Part shown: positions 24,001 to 34,617 of the stretch, one piece after another
How the letters are laid out: every line of letters starts with the position of its first letter
Numbering within the stretch: the stretch's first letter is position 1
Assembly: GCF_036588685.1 (NCBI RefSeq)
Contig: NC_086382.1
Span: forward strand, 72,761,999-72,825,998
DNA: 64,000 nt
Direction of reading: 5' to 3'
Source: Mytilus trossulus
Taxonomy: Eukaryota; Mollusca; Bivalvia; Mytilida; Mytilidae
The notes under the pieces: model-generated
Databases searched by the model: none
Told to the model about the DNA's origin: nothing
The model's input: only the letters and a program-made list of their open reading frames with translations
Position numbers and translations under genes: made by a program

Positions 24001-25457
24001 CGTCAATTATACGCGCCTTTATCACCGTCATTTGTGCGTTTAGGGGCATCGTCACTTCCCTTCCAATGTTGAGCGAGTGGTTGGGAAAACTATAATTCTA
24101 TATTGTATGAATTATTCGGCAAATTGAATTCTCAAAATTGACAATCAACACTGCTGTCATTAGGGAATTGTCACTAAGTACCTACAGAGCAACCATTATT
24201 TCTAGTTTATCCAGCACAAAGACGATCACTAAGACGCTTGATGAACGTAAATAGTGCAGGGATACAGGCGACCCCCTCTATCTGGTAAATGACGTAATAA
24301 AGGCGTGCATAATTGACGAGTTTTTGCTGGTGACGGATGAACTCGAAAGTGGTCTATTATGACTTCTTGAAAGGCTATTATATTTTTTTCTTTGACGCCT
24401 TAGATCGATGTCATTTGACAATGACATTGTAGGAAGGCATCAGCAAAAATTTAAATTATCACACCGCTGGTAAAATATCACTCTGTGATTGGTTTAAAGC
24501 TGACACGTGGTGACCCCCTATGAGACCGTAGGGGGTTCCCCCTATGAGACCGTAGGGGTTCATGACACGTTAATGATGATGTCATCTATTAATGTTGTTG
24601 TGTTGCTTTGTTTATTTAAAAAAAAACGCAACAGAAAAAGTCTAGCTTGCGATAAATTCATTATACGGTTAACTACTGACCCCTACGGATCCATAGAGGG
24701 TGAATAAAATCCATAGTAAGTAAGTAAGTAAGTAAATTTTATTTAGAGTCGGCATATATATACATTATAAAAGAGAAAAACATGAGCTCTGGTGAGCTCT
24801 TTAACCGACTATCACATAAAAAAATCATGCAGCATCATGCAAATACTACCAAATAAAACATGCAATATAATGAAAGCAAACTTATATTTGATTTGTGAGC
24901 CTCCAGAGTCAAAGCTCCATAGGGAATTCGGCCTCTGGCCTTAACCTCTCTGAATTGTACTTACCCTCTATGGATGTGTAGGGGGTCAGTAGCGAATCAT
25001 ATAACTTATACATGTAATAGCCTACCAAGACGTCATAATTATTTGGACTAGATAAGTCATACTCATACCATTCAACAGCTGTTCAAACATGTCAAAAGAA
25101 AAATAAATCTGATCAGTACCTAAAAGTAGCAGCTAAACCAATAGCTTCAGGAAAAGCTGTAGCATTTCCTGCCATTACATCTCCCCTTAGACATTCTGTA
25201 TTCCACTGGTAAGGTCCTATGCCCAGTCTAGTAACTGCAGGGGCTGGACCCCCATGTATCCCTGCTCCTCCTCTAGCCATCTGATACATGATTTCTTCCA
25301 TTGTCAGTCTACTTACCAAGTCGTCTACTCTTTCCTTCCATGATAGCGATGTATTTCTAAATGGATAATCAGCTATAATGCTATTAAACATATGAAATCC
25401 AAGCAAAATGTAAACAACATCCATTCCGGTCTTATGACCTATTGAGATGGTAAACAT
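15047..25457 (-). CDS. Glycoside hydrolase family 3 beta-xylosidase-like enzyme, 12 exons
   Basis: Exons (minus strand): 25457-25120, 23581-23422, 21966-21796, 21045-20954, 20574-20348, 19910-19660, 18893-18668, 18258-18169, 17473-17262, 16991-16791, 16141-15970, 15150-15047. All introns are GT-AG, and the exons sum to 2244 bases, exactly 747 codons plus stop. The protein starts with a hydrophobic segment; the second ATG (25424) has the better Kozak context and would give a typical signal peptide, so secretion or lysosomal delivery is likely. The GH3 N-terminal barrel begins at YPFRNTSLSWKERVDDLVSR. The catalytic nucleophile is D284 in GYVVSDEVAIENI (numbered from 25457), and AGCKHFDVHGG carries the substrate-binding Lys-His pair. 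The C-terminal domain includes TEIESEGKDRRDMELPG and the PLYPFGFGLTYT block, followed by a fibronectin-III-like domain. Length and order fit plant and fungal beta-D-xylosidases. Expected reaction: release of xylose or related sugars from non-reducing ends. Substrate is inferred. Confidence 0.93.
15780..15910 (+). repeat. Short dispersed repeat, copy 2 (GH3 last intron)
   Basis: This shares GCTTTTGATTTTGCCATTTG and CGATTTTACTTTTTATTTTG-like blocks with 3005-3150, same orientation. It is non-coding and lies in the intron before the last GH3 exon. Confidence 0.5.
16555..16715 (-). repeat. Dispersed repeat of the CAGCTGAAGG family, inverted copy
   Basis: On the minus strand this resembles the end of the repeat seen at 38140-38460, with blocks equivalent to ACCAGCTGAAG and TTGTCTCTTTGACA. 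It lies in the intron between GH3 exons 10 and 11, and is diverged. Confidence 0.45.
17570..17775. repeat. Diverged copy of the CTTGCGCGTAC repeat family
   Basis: CATCAATTGTCAATTGATGC followed by CATGTAAGAAAGTGAC and TTACAAACGTTGTTGCATTA also occur at 32865-32945. ATCAATTGTCAATTGAT is a 17-base palindrome around one central base. It lies within the GH3 intron before exon 9 (minus direction). Confidence 0.5.
19007..19173. mobile_element. MITE with CAGTGGCGGATCC termini and 5-base duplication
   Basis: The element runs 19012-19168. Its left end is CAGTGGCGGATCCAG; the right end read backward is CAGAGGCGGATTTAG. It is flanked by AACAT at 19007-19011 and again at 19169-19173. It is non-coding, 157 bases, in the GH3 intron between exons 6 and 7 (minus direction). 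CAG...CTG ends with a 5-base duplication fit a non-autonomous hAT-related element; the superfamily is inference. Confidence 0.75.
19400..19519. mobile_element. Truncated relative of the CAGTGGCGGATCC MITE
   Basis: The right end TTCTGGATCCGCCACTG matches the 19012 terminus in inverse orientation. The left end has decayed. It is 230 bases from the intact copy in the same intron. Confidence 0.55.
20220..20285 (+). repeat. Fragment of the CAGCTGAAGG-family repeat
   Basis: GTTGTTTCTTTGACACATTC and TCTCAATTTTAT match the 3' end of the repeat seen in full near 38050-38460. It lies in the GH3 intron between exons 5 and 6. Confidence 0.4.
22600..22860 (+). repeat. Dispersed repeat of the TTGTCTCATTGGCA family
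   Basis: It contains GTTGTCTCATTGGCACTCAT and related text that recurs at about 25740-25800, 26240-26290, 39720-40010, 44880-45070, 47690-47960 and 50095-50370, and in inverse orientation at 45465-45560. It is non-coding, inside the GH3 intron between exons 2 and 3. Confidence 0.5.
23181..23340. mobile_element. Diverged CAGTGGCGGATCC-type MITE, inverse orientation
   Basis: GGCAGATCCAGGAGG on the left and ATTCTGGATTTGCCACT on the right are weakened versions of the termini at 19012-19168. The CCCCC/GGGGG core is also shared. It lies in the GH3 intron close to exon 2. Confidence 0.5.
23961..24358. mobile_element. Non-autonomous DNA element with inverted repeats of about 60-70 bases
   Basis: The left end AATAGACCACTTTAGAGTTC and following text are repeated inversely at the right end, whose reverse complement starts AATAGACCACTTTCGAGTTC. 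Pairing continues through AAAACTCGTCAATTAT to the CGCCTTTAT region on both sides. The interior of about 260 bases has no ORF. No clear target duplication is visible. It lies in GH3 intron 1. Confidence 0.7.
24505..24562 (+). repeat. Tandem duplication of a 26-base GC-rich motif
   Basis: CCCCCTATGAGACCGTAGGG occurs twice in succession. A related motif, CTACTGACCCCTACGG, follows at 24673, suggesting these belong to the same composite repeat as the inverted arms at 24665-25003. Confidence 0.55.
24665..25003. repeat. Inverted repeat (about 42-base arms) around a LINE-like tail
   Basis: CTACTGACCCCTACGGATCC...ATAGAGGGTGAA at 24673-24704 is mirrored by TTACCCTCTATGGATGTGTA...GGGTCAGTAG at 24961-24992. 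Between the arms, AGTAAGTAAGTAAGTAAATT (24715-24735) plus a GAGCTC...GAGCTC hairpin looks like the 3' tail of a non-LTR element on the minus strand. It lies in GH3 intron 1, upstream of exon 2. Confidence 0.5.
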
Positions 25458-27590
25458 TAGAGAGGTACAAAAATATGGCGGGATTCGGAGTTCACTCCCC
25501 TGATTATAAAAAAATCAAAGTACTGTTATACTGACAACTACTAATTTGAAGTAAAAAATATTTTCATTGACATTTGATTAAAGTCTCATATAAAGTTATC
25601 AATTTATTTGTGATGGCATACAAAGAGACACTAACTCTATTTTAATTAAATTTCTGAAGCTTCATGTGAACCCTAAATCCAAAGGATGGACATAATGACT
25701 TTTTTATGCATTCAGAGGTGACTTATACTTGTTTTAAAACTTCTATGTTTCTCTCTAATAGAGAGTTGTCTTATTGGCAATTATATATCATCTTATTTTG
25801 AATTCAAAAGGAATATTTTTTAAATGAGTGTGTTTGAATTTTCAATAATGAGGCAAACGTAAAAAAAAGTACTCTTGGACCAGAGATCAGCAATTATTTA
25901 AAATTAAAAAAATATATTCAGATTGGATGAATTAGGGAAAAGGTGTGTAGTTGAATTATTTTTAAGGAGGGATACTAATATTTTTGCTTTTATGATAACA
26001 TGGTGATCATGTCCCTCAGAGACATCAGGCTGTTTGGTATGTTGATATGTGCATACATCAGGTTTATTGTATTTTCATTTGAATTTGTTTGAATTTGTTT
26101 TTCAGCACTTTTCATCCCTTTCTATTCTGTATATGCCACTGGACGTTAAGCAACCAACAATCAATCAATCTATTCTGTATTGGTTTTGCTAAACAGACAT
26201 CTTTAGTAATGTTACTAATATCTATGTCATTTAGTCTCTGGTGACAACTTAGTTGTCTCACTGGCATTCATGCCATATCTCCTTATTTTATATTTGTGGT
26301 AAAGGGAGGTAGCAACTTTACTGTACTTATGCTAATCATTTTGGTCTACACCACTATTCTCAGGCACTCTCCTATTTGAATGATTTAATATTCTTTGTAT
26401 ATAACAATAACATGTTTTGTCAAGCACAACTGGATATGACCACACAGGTCCAACCCTGAAAGTTAGGGCAAAAATGGACATAATATTCAAGCTTGATCTT
26501 CATTATTTTTCTTTTCATCGGTCCTCTATCAATATTTATACAAGTTCATAGGAGTGGATATTGTTCCACCCTCTTGCTATGGTCCATAATGGAAACAATT
26601 TATAACTGTTATCATGGATTTATTTAATGTGTGCATTCATGCAGCTAGCTGTCTTGTCTTCTTCAAACTTATTGGTCATACCATGTTGCTCAATGCTGAA
26701 TCAACAACTGTTGATAGGTTAGACAAACATTAAGTTCATCGTCCTCTCTGTTATAAGTTACTGTACAGCCTCAATCAATGAGTTAACCCTAACCACATAG
26801 TATGTTATAAAAGGCCCAGAAATGACAAAGCTTTAATTCTGATTCTTCTGGATCAGTTAAGGCTTGAGCAACATACTTTATCTATTTTATAAACATAGAA
26901 ATTACTATAAATTAGGTTATTAAAGCTACACAAAATGCTTTGATAAAGGAGATAATCAATTATAATTAATGACAAGGGAGATAATCACAAACTCCAACAT
27001 TTTCTGTGCAATTACTTATGAATTACTGGTATTCAACTTTCAAAATTTAATTTTTTGAAATGACAACAAAATGGAGATCAAACAAATTTAAACTTTTACC
27101 CCTCAGTTATAGTCCTTAATCTACAGTATTGGAAAATGGCACTTTATCATTTCTTTTCAATAACTTATGAACCCTTCTACCTATGGTTTTCATATTATAA
27201 TGTGGTGTTACTGATAACTAAATGCATGTCAAGTTCAGTATTGACAATTCCTGTATACCGTTGAGGAGTTATGGTCCTTGACAAAATTAAATGTTGTTTC
27301 TGTGCAATTACTTGAAAACTGTTCATATATTTCATCACCTTAGGACTGCTGACCAAATACAGTCATTCTGTTTGAAATATTGAGGAAATATGTAACCCAA
27401 ACAAATGTTCACCAAACTAGAAATAATTCTAATAAATACAGGTGTTGGATGAATGGAAGGAGGGACGAAGGGATAAGGTGATTTCAATATAGTAATCACA
27501 AAGGCTCCTTTAATGCCATGAGACATATATCAACAATAAAAGTATTAAATAAATCCTTGTTATGTTGTGACAAGGAGGATACAAATAAAG
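25458..27590. other. Intergenic AT-rich DNA upstream of the GH3 gene
   Basis: This is the presumed promoter side of the GH3 gene, but no TATA or other core element can be assigned with confidence. Partial copies of the TTGTCTCATTGGCA-type repeat lie at about 25690-25800 and 26000-26290. No gene is seen. Confidence 0.5.
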
Positions 27591-27815
27591 ATACCACAAG
27601 ACCTTTTTGTGTATAATTTGGAGTTTAGTATGACGTCCATTATCACTGTACTAGTATACATATTTTTAGGGGCCAGCTGAAGGATACCTACGGGTGAGGG
27701 AATTCTCACTAAGTTGAAGATCATGGGTGGCCTTTGGCTGTTATCTGCTCTATGGTTGGGTTGTTGTCGCTTTGACACATTCACCATTTCCTTTCTCAAT
27801 TTTATTATTGTATAA
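27590..27815 (+). repeat. CAGCTGAAGG-family dispersed repeat, diverged copy
   Basis: GGGGCCAGCTGAAGGATACC, GTTGGGTTGTTGTCGC and TTTCTCAATTTTATT follow the order of the copy at 38280-38460, same orientation. Short ORFs here are chance. Confidence 0.6.
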
Positions 27816-29601
27816 TTGTGACAAGGGAGATAATTGGGAAAAAATCACAAAATCTTCCCTGTCTTTGCATTTTTCATCTTCAGACAACTCCAATACTGTG
27901 TTATAACTGGAATTTACTGATTTCAATTTCAAACATGAAATATGCCTTACTTAAGTCTATGTTATTTCAATTTTTGTTGTTCATATATGGTTGCAGTAAT
28001 GTTATAAAATCTTAGTCATGACTTCGGTGTGTATAACATGTGTTTCTGGTATAAACGTCACCATAAATGGATGTGTAATAATCAGGCGTAAAAAAACAAA
28101 ACCATCATTTATATATTTAATGTCTGTTAACTTAGACACCAGCAAAAGCGTAAATCTGATTTTAAAATATAACATTATCTTTAACATTTATAAAACTTAA
28201 GATCAAACAAAACAATTTTCTAACATGTTAAATATGGATTTCTTTTACTATCTTAAAATCTATAAAACTAAAGATGAAAAAAACAAACTTTCATAGAATC
28301 CTCATCCTTTTGTATTTTTATACATGTACCTCATAAGAAGAAGAAAACTGAAAGGTGTTATATTTTTTCTCCTTTATACAAATTTTAAATTGACAAAAAC
28401 AATATCATCTGCCAAAAATTACAGAATAGAAAACTACTTTTTTTGTAATGCAGATTAATTTTTTAAATATTTGATGCAACTTGTATAAGCTAAAAGTATT
28501 TGGAATTGTAAATTTGAAGAATTCAGAGTAGTGCAGTTTTTTAAAATTTGTATAAAAAAAACTAGAAAAAAGCTAAGCGAAGTATTTACATGCAAATATG
28601 TGTTAAGCCATTTAAAAATAGTGTTGACAATATATTTAACTACAATTCCTCACATTGTACTTAGGAATGTTGAAACAAAATTTGAAAGATATAACAATTA
28701 TTCGATAAAGTTATAACACAATAGTATAATATCCTAATACAAGATACAACTTTGTTGGTCAATAAACAAACTGCGTATTATTTCAGTAAAAGTTTCCGTC
28801 AGTTTTTCTATCTTTTGATATTTAAAGAACTAAGAAGTGTGAGATACCTAGCTATGTACACATAATTATAAACAACTATCAACACATCCATGTTACTGTT
28901 AAAATTGAAGATTTAAATTAAAAATAGGACTGTCTTCATTTACAAAATGCAATAAATGTCAAAAATATATGACATCAATAATTATGAAGTTTGGAGTTAC
29001 ATTTATTGACAAAAATTCCCTATCAAAAAAATAATAAAAGAACACACTAATAGAAACAAAATGTGTAAGACCTTAAAGCAAAATTAGAGGATTTCTTCTA
29101 CAACATTAACTGCATTTAATATTCAGAATCTATAATGAACAAATTGTTCTCTAAAATAGAGGATTTCTTGGGTATACAAATAACTATAAGTCCTTTCAAA
29201 CAATGATAGAAAAAATATCACTGAAATCTGTAGGTCAGATATGACGATTGTCAAACTTTAACATCACACTAACACTGCACACCAAATAATTGAAATTTTA
29301 TATAACTACTTTTAAGTTTTTCCAAAATGCTTGCCAACTACCATTCAACATTGCATTCAATTATACTAAAAAAATACGGGAAAAAAATTACAGCACTAAA
29401 GAGGGTAAAACATTCTTGATTGATTGACACAACTTAAATGTGAGCCTTCCAAAATTTGGAAATAAAAGAATAAGGAATCGGATGATGAATGATCTCTATG
29501 CTTGAAAATTTCTCTATTAAGATTTCGAGACAGATTTTATTGGCACAAACTAAATATATATGTCTGTTAAAGCATTTTCTTGGAAGTAGACAATTACATT
29601 G
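27816..29601. other. AT-rich intergenic DNA, nothing recognised
   Basis: Long A/T runs and short random ORFs on both strands. No protein motif, RNA gene or clear repeat was seen. Confidence 0.5.
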
Positions 29602-29926
29602 TACTGTCAAATTAAAGCTTGTCGATTTCATACTGTCAAATTAAAGCTTGTCGATTTCATACTGTCAAATTAAAGCTTGTCGATTTCATACTATCGAATT
29701 AAAGCTTGTCATATTTATACTGTCAAATTAAAGCTTGTTGATTTCATACGGTCAAATTAAAGCTTGTCAATTTCATACTGTCAAATTAAAGCTTGTCCAT
29801 TTCATAATATCAAATCAAAGCTTGCCCAATTTATACTATCAAATTAAAGCTTGCCCAATTTATACTGTCAAATCAAATATTGCCGTTTCATACTGTCAAA
29901 TTAAAGCTTGCCGTATTTAAACTGGA
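29602..29926. repeat. Minisatellite, 29-base unit, about 11 copies
   Basis: The unit is TACTGTCAAATTAAAGCTTG followed by TCGATTTCA. The first three copies are almost identical; later ones diverge (for example TGCCCAATT in place of TGTCGATTT). Most units carry AAGCTT. ORFs that run through on either strand are products of the repeat. Confidence 0.93.
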
Positions 29927-32610
29927 AATGTAAATCAAGGTATACAAAACTTTAAAAAAATAATTGAAAATTAAAAAGAAATGCCTCTTATTTCCGAGTT
30001 AATGGGAATTGCTCTACACACCACACCAGGACCAAATAACATTTTCATCCACTACAATAAGAACATGTATTATGCCTTACAATATGTTTTTAAAACACTT
30101 GAGGATTATTCTGCTACTACATCAATTTAATTGCTATACAGTTGCATGGCCATAAGTATCCAATTTTTAAATTATGGTTGGAATTTAACAAACCATGTGT
30201 TATTTATAGACCCAGAATTATCTGATATATATATTTGATTATTTAAACGTAATTTTGTCATCTGCTGGGGTTTTCTTTACAATTTGATTGAAACTTATAG
30301 CAAATTTTCCTACAATTAATAATGCTTGTGTTAATATGATTAAAAAGAAAAAGCTAATTTGAATTACTCAGCTGCAGATTTGTTTGTTTACATACGGGAA
30401 AAGAATCGCATTTGATGTTTTTCTTATTCTTTCACATTTCAATATTAGCTTACTTTAAATTCATTGTTGCCCCCATCAAAATTTCAAATCTACCAAAAAT
30501 GTTGCTGCAAAAATGAAAACTATTTTGTCTTTCAATCAACAATCCCATTGTTTTCTATTGTCAGACAAAGATTAATTGCTTTTCATATTTGAAGAAATAC
30601 ATATGATACATTCCTGTTTTTGGAAAAGTGCGTCAACATAATCTTATCAAAACTATAAAACAGCAAACAAATAAAATTTCAACTTAACAATTATATAAAG
30701 ATATAGCACAATATTAAAACCAAACAAAATCAAACAATAACAAAATCAAATCAACATATAACACAATTAAATAGTAAAACTATTTAATCAAAATAATTAA
30801 AAAGAAAACAAATAAAGATTTATCACATAAGTTTCCATTTTAAAAATTTCTTTCATATGATAAATTAAGAAATCATTGATTCTTTAAATTTAAATAATCA
30901 TCAACATAATACCATACATCAGACGTTCGTCAATTCTAACATCATTATATGGTCCAGAAGTTGTGTACAGCATAGCTCTGTGAAGCAAAATTATGTAAAG
31001 ACAAGGTAGTTTTAATACACAAACAAGCTTAAAATCAACAGAGGTTACAGTATTAGGAAAGATTAGACAGAATCACTGCATATTTCAGGAATCATTTTTC
31101 ATAAAATTAATTATCTCTAGTGAAACTAAAGAAAAAAAATCTTCAACAATATATGAATGTCTAATTCTATTAGAATTCTATTAGAGCCCATAAAACAATA
31201 TAATTAACATTTAATCTTTCAACTCTCAGCCAAACAAAATCTTATTGATGTTTCCATGTGAAGAACACAAATATGGCAATATATAAACAGTCTTCTCGTT
31301 CTTATTTCATTTCTGTAAGGAAAGTTTAAATCAAAAGACTAGGTAAACATGTACAAATTATCAAATCAGGGAAATGTAAAATAAAGTATGCATATCTTAA
31401 AACATTTCAAAAATGCCTCTTTTTTTCTCGTTTAATGAAAATTGATTTACACAATGAACAAGCACCAATGGATGCATTGAATAAAAACTGAGTATTTTGA
31501 GACGAGGTATCTTCCTTATATAGAATGAACAACATTAAATGCCCATAGAGGTCTACTGAGCTTAACATTTCTTAAAACTCTAAAACAGTTAGTAATAAAT
31601 GAGCTGAAAGGGACTTCATGTAATTTAAACACAAATATGCAATTGTTCTTGTTTTTCTGAAATCTTAAAGGTTATCTTGCTACTGTTACATCAAGAAAGG
31701 TGGTATAAAACCATTGTTATGTGAATTAGACATAACTATCTGAGGTACTTTAAAAATCTTTGTAGGAAGGTGAGACCAAACAAATGTCACTTACACCCAA
31801 TTGACGAAAAATCATTGTCACTTTGGAGGATTGAGTTCTTTTCAATCATTTCATGAAAACGCTTTTGGCACATATTTTGTCTTGAAGTTAAATGTGTGTA
31901 GTCATTCTTGCATTCTACAGATAAATACACGTTTACATATGCATGTATCTTTAAATCTCTGAATTTGAAAATAGGGATTTATCTCCTTTTTAATGAATAC
32001 AGGCTAATCACTGATAGCAGTGGACATTATCCTGTTTGAATACAAACAAAAATATGTCTAAATTGTCCTACAAGGACATGGTTCATTTTCCAAAAATATA
32101 TTTTAGAAAAACAAGAATATATGAGACTGGTAGATTTGAGAGGAGACAGGTATCATACCTGTCAACTGACCCGTATTCTGCGGGTGTGACCCGAGATTTT
32201 CACAATTCTGAGGGATCACCCGGGTCACCCGCCGGGTCATTGAAATAACCCGGGAATTCCGAAAATGACGCGATTTCACCTGTATTTCTTAGCCTTGTGA
32301 TTTCATAAGTAATATTCCTTTGAATTACCGGCAAATTCGTAAATTCTTCCATGAACAGGAAGTTCATCTAGCTATGTAAGCTGTCAAATAAAGTGACCCA
32401 TTAAGTGCATGGCTTCACTTGACAGCTTTGGTGTCAAACACACTGTTAATTAACACCAATTACCTTAGCTTTAGGTCGTAAATAAATTGCACTAGATTTA
32501 CAAACATATTTCAACTTAGTAGAGTTACTTCCCCTTATTTGTCACCATTCAAAATTATTCCTTATATTTACGTTTTATGAGTATAAAAAAGATAAAATCA
32601 TAAGAATTAG
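29927..32610. other. AT-rich intergenic DNA
   Basis: No gene can be supported. A patch at 32155-32260 contains the GC-rich direct motif GTGACCCG/GTCACCCG, perhaps part of a small repeat. One possible exon-like segment near 30890-30977 is discussed under findings. Confidence 0.45.
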
Positions 32611-32945
32611 GAGATAACTGTATTGTATTTTAAGCTCCGACGGCATCAATTGGGGATTTGATGGTCGCAAATTAAGTTTACTGGCCACGCGTTAGCGGAG
32701 ACAGTAAACGGGTATTTGCGACCATCAAATCCCAAATTGATGCCGTCGGAGCTTAAAAAACAATATTGTTATCTCCATTCTAATGAAACTTACAGAAAAC
32801 AACGTTAAAACATGTATTTGAAATCTGTCAAATGCCGTCTGCGCTTGCGCGTACGTCCCATAACATCAATTGTCAATTGATGCCATGTAAGAAAGTGACG
32901 TTATCCAATCAAAATGAACGTTACAAACGTTGTTGCATTAGAATA
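32611..32945. mobile_element. Hairpin-bearing dispersed element
   Basis: Arms at about 32611-32682 and 32704-32775 are near-perfect inverted copies, with TAAGCTCCGACGGCATCAAT and GGATTTGATGGTCGCAAAT on the left and their complements on the right. The sequence then continues with TTATCTCCATTCTAATGAAA to about 32945, shared with 13875-14070 and 17600-17770. No ORF is present. Confidence 0.75.
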
Positions 32946-34617
32946 TTAAATTCAAATACATATTAAAAAATAACTTTGCATTATTTTTATACCTTTCATA
33001 CAATTTTTTTTTTAAAGTTGAAAATTATTTTTTACATTTATACCTCCTTTAACTATATTACTATATTGTATCAGATTCTAATTTCCACCAATTTTTACAT
33101 GGTAGTTTCAAACATCTTAAAATTACTTATCAAAAATAAATTGAAACATGTGATGAAAACAAAAAGTATAAAACATAATACTGTGTTACACTAATAAAAA
33201 AAATCTTCAAAAGTGCAATGAAATAATAATTAATAAGATTTAAAATGACTTAAACCAAGTGAACATGCATTTGATGTTTTGGTATCTTTGATATAAATTA
33301 TAAGAAAATGTACCATAAATACTATAATTCAGCTCGAAAAAGTTCGTACGCGTTATGACCTGAGATTTGATTCTTCAATGCAGGTCATGACCTGCATTTT
33401 CATCGTCACAGGTTGACAGGTATGAGGTATTGGTTTCTGCAATTTCAGATACTGTGGATTCATTAATTTTAGTAGGTACCAATTTTCATGGATGTTTGAT
33501 TTTGTTGTTTTCATGCAGAAAATTCTCAATTTGTTAAACATTTTAATTTGTGGTTTCCCTCTACCCATGAAATCCATGAAAAATGGTATCCAACGAATTA
33601 TAATGAATCCACAGTATACTTAAATTCTGTATGGTCTGTTGTTCAAAAAGAATAGAAAACAGAGGTAAAACAGCAAATCCCATTCCCTTGGAGTAGGAAG
33701 ATACTTATTAACCAATATCTAGCTGTCTATATCTTATAAACTTCAACATTTGAAGTTTGATATCTATATATTTTTCTTCAATCATATTATAAACATATTT
33801 TTTTATAATGATCCTTTACACATAACAGCTAAAACATACAAAAACAAAATAAGCCATAAACAAGGAATAAAATAAAACTAGAGACACAAAAAGATTCAAA
33901 TAAATATGGAATGATTCTAAAAATAGTTGCTGCAAAAGTGAAAAAATACCGGTATCCTTGAATAACCTGGGCAACATTCAATGTTCATGTATAAATAGAA
34001 TAAAATAAGGGATGTTTGAATGGTTGTAGCTAGTATAAAAAAATTTTAGTGTTATATATATATCTTTAAGTTATAAGTTTATGCTCTCCTTTTGTAAGTT
34101 TATTAGTTTGTACATATGTTATATTTATCAAAACATTTTAAAACAATAAATTTGCAATTACTAAGACCTAGGAATTATAATATCTAGCACTCATAAATAT
34201 TCTGCGATGTTATAATAACTCTTCCATTTAATTTCCTGTTCTTCTTCAATGAAAAATTTCCTCAAAAATCAAGTTCCAAATGGAAAGGCCGTAAAAACTA
34301 AAACATTTAAGCTGACTTTGGCATTTTTTTTTCACTAAAAATTTGAAAAATAATGTTTAACTGGTATTGTACTTTGTTGCAAAGTTCTTTTTGTTTAAAT
34401 ACTAAATAAATGCAGAAAAACATCAACAAATATTGTGAAAACTAAGAAAAAATTATCTGACTGACAAAACAACTTTGAAAAATTATCAATAACAGGAAAT
34501 ATAGGTAAATGCAATACAATGTGTACCGAGCTGAGCTTATTTTGGGGTTTGTCCATCAATGTAGGTCTTTTTTTTATATCTTTTTGCAGACTTACAGAAC
34601 CTATTTTTATTAAGCAG
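32946..34617. other. AT-rich intergenic DNA
   Basis: No credible coding exon was found. A short stretch at 33350-33430 repeats GGTCATGACCTGCATTTTC-like sequence and may be a small palindrome. Otherwise nothing was recognised. Confidence 0.45.

Noticed and set aside
29735-29920. Repetitive ORF IKACQFHTVKLK-like
   Set aside because: It is the translation of the 29-base minisatellite; 29 is not a multiple of 3, so the frame changes each unit.
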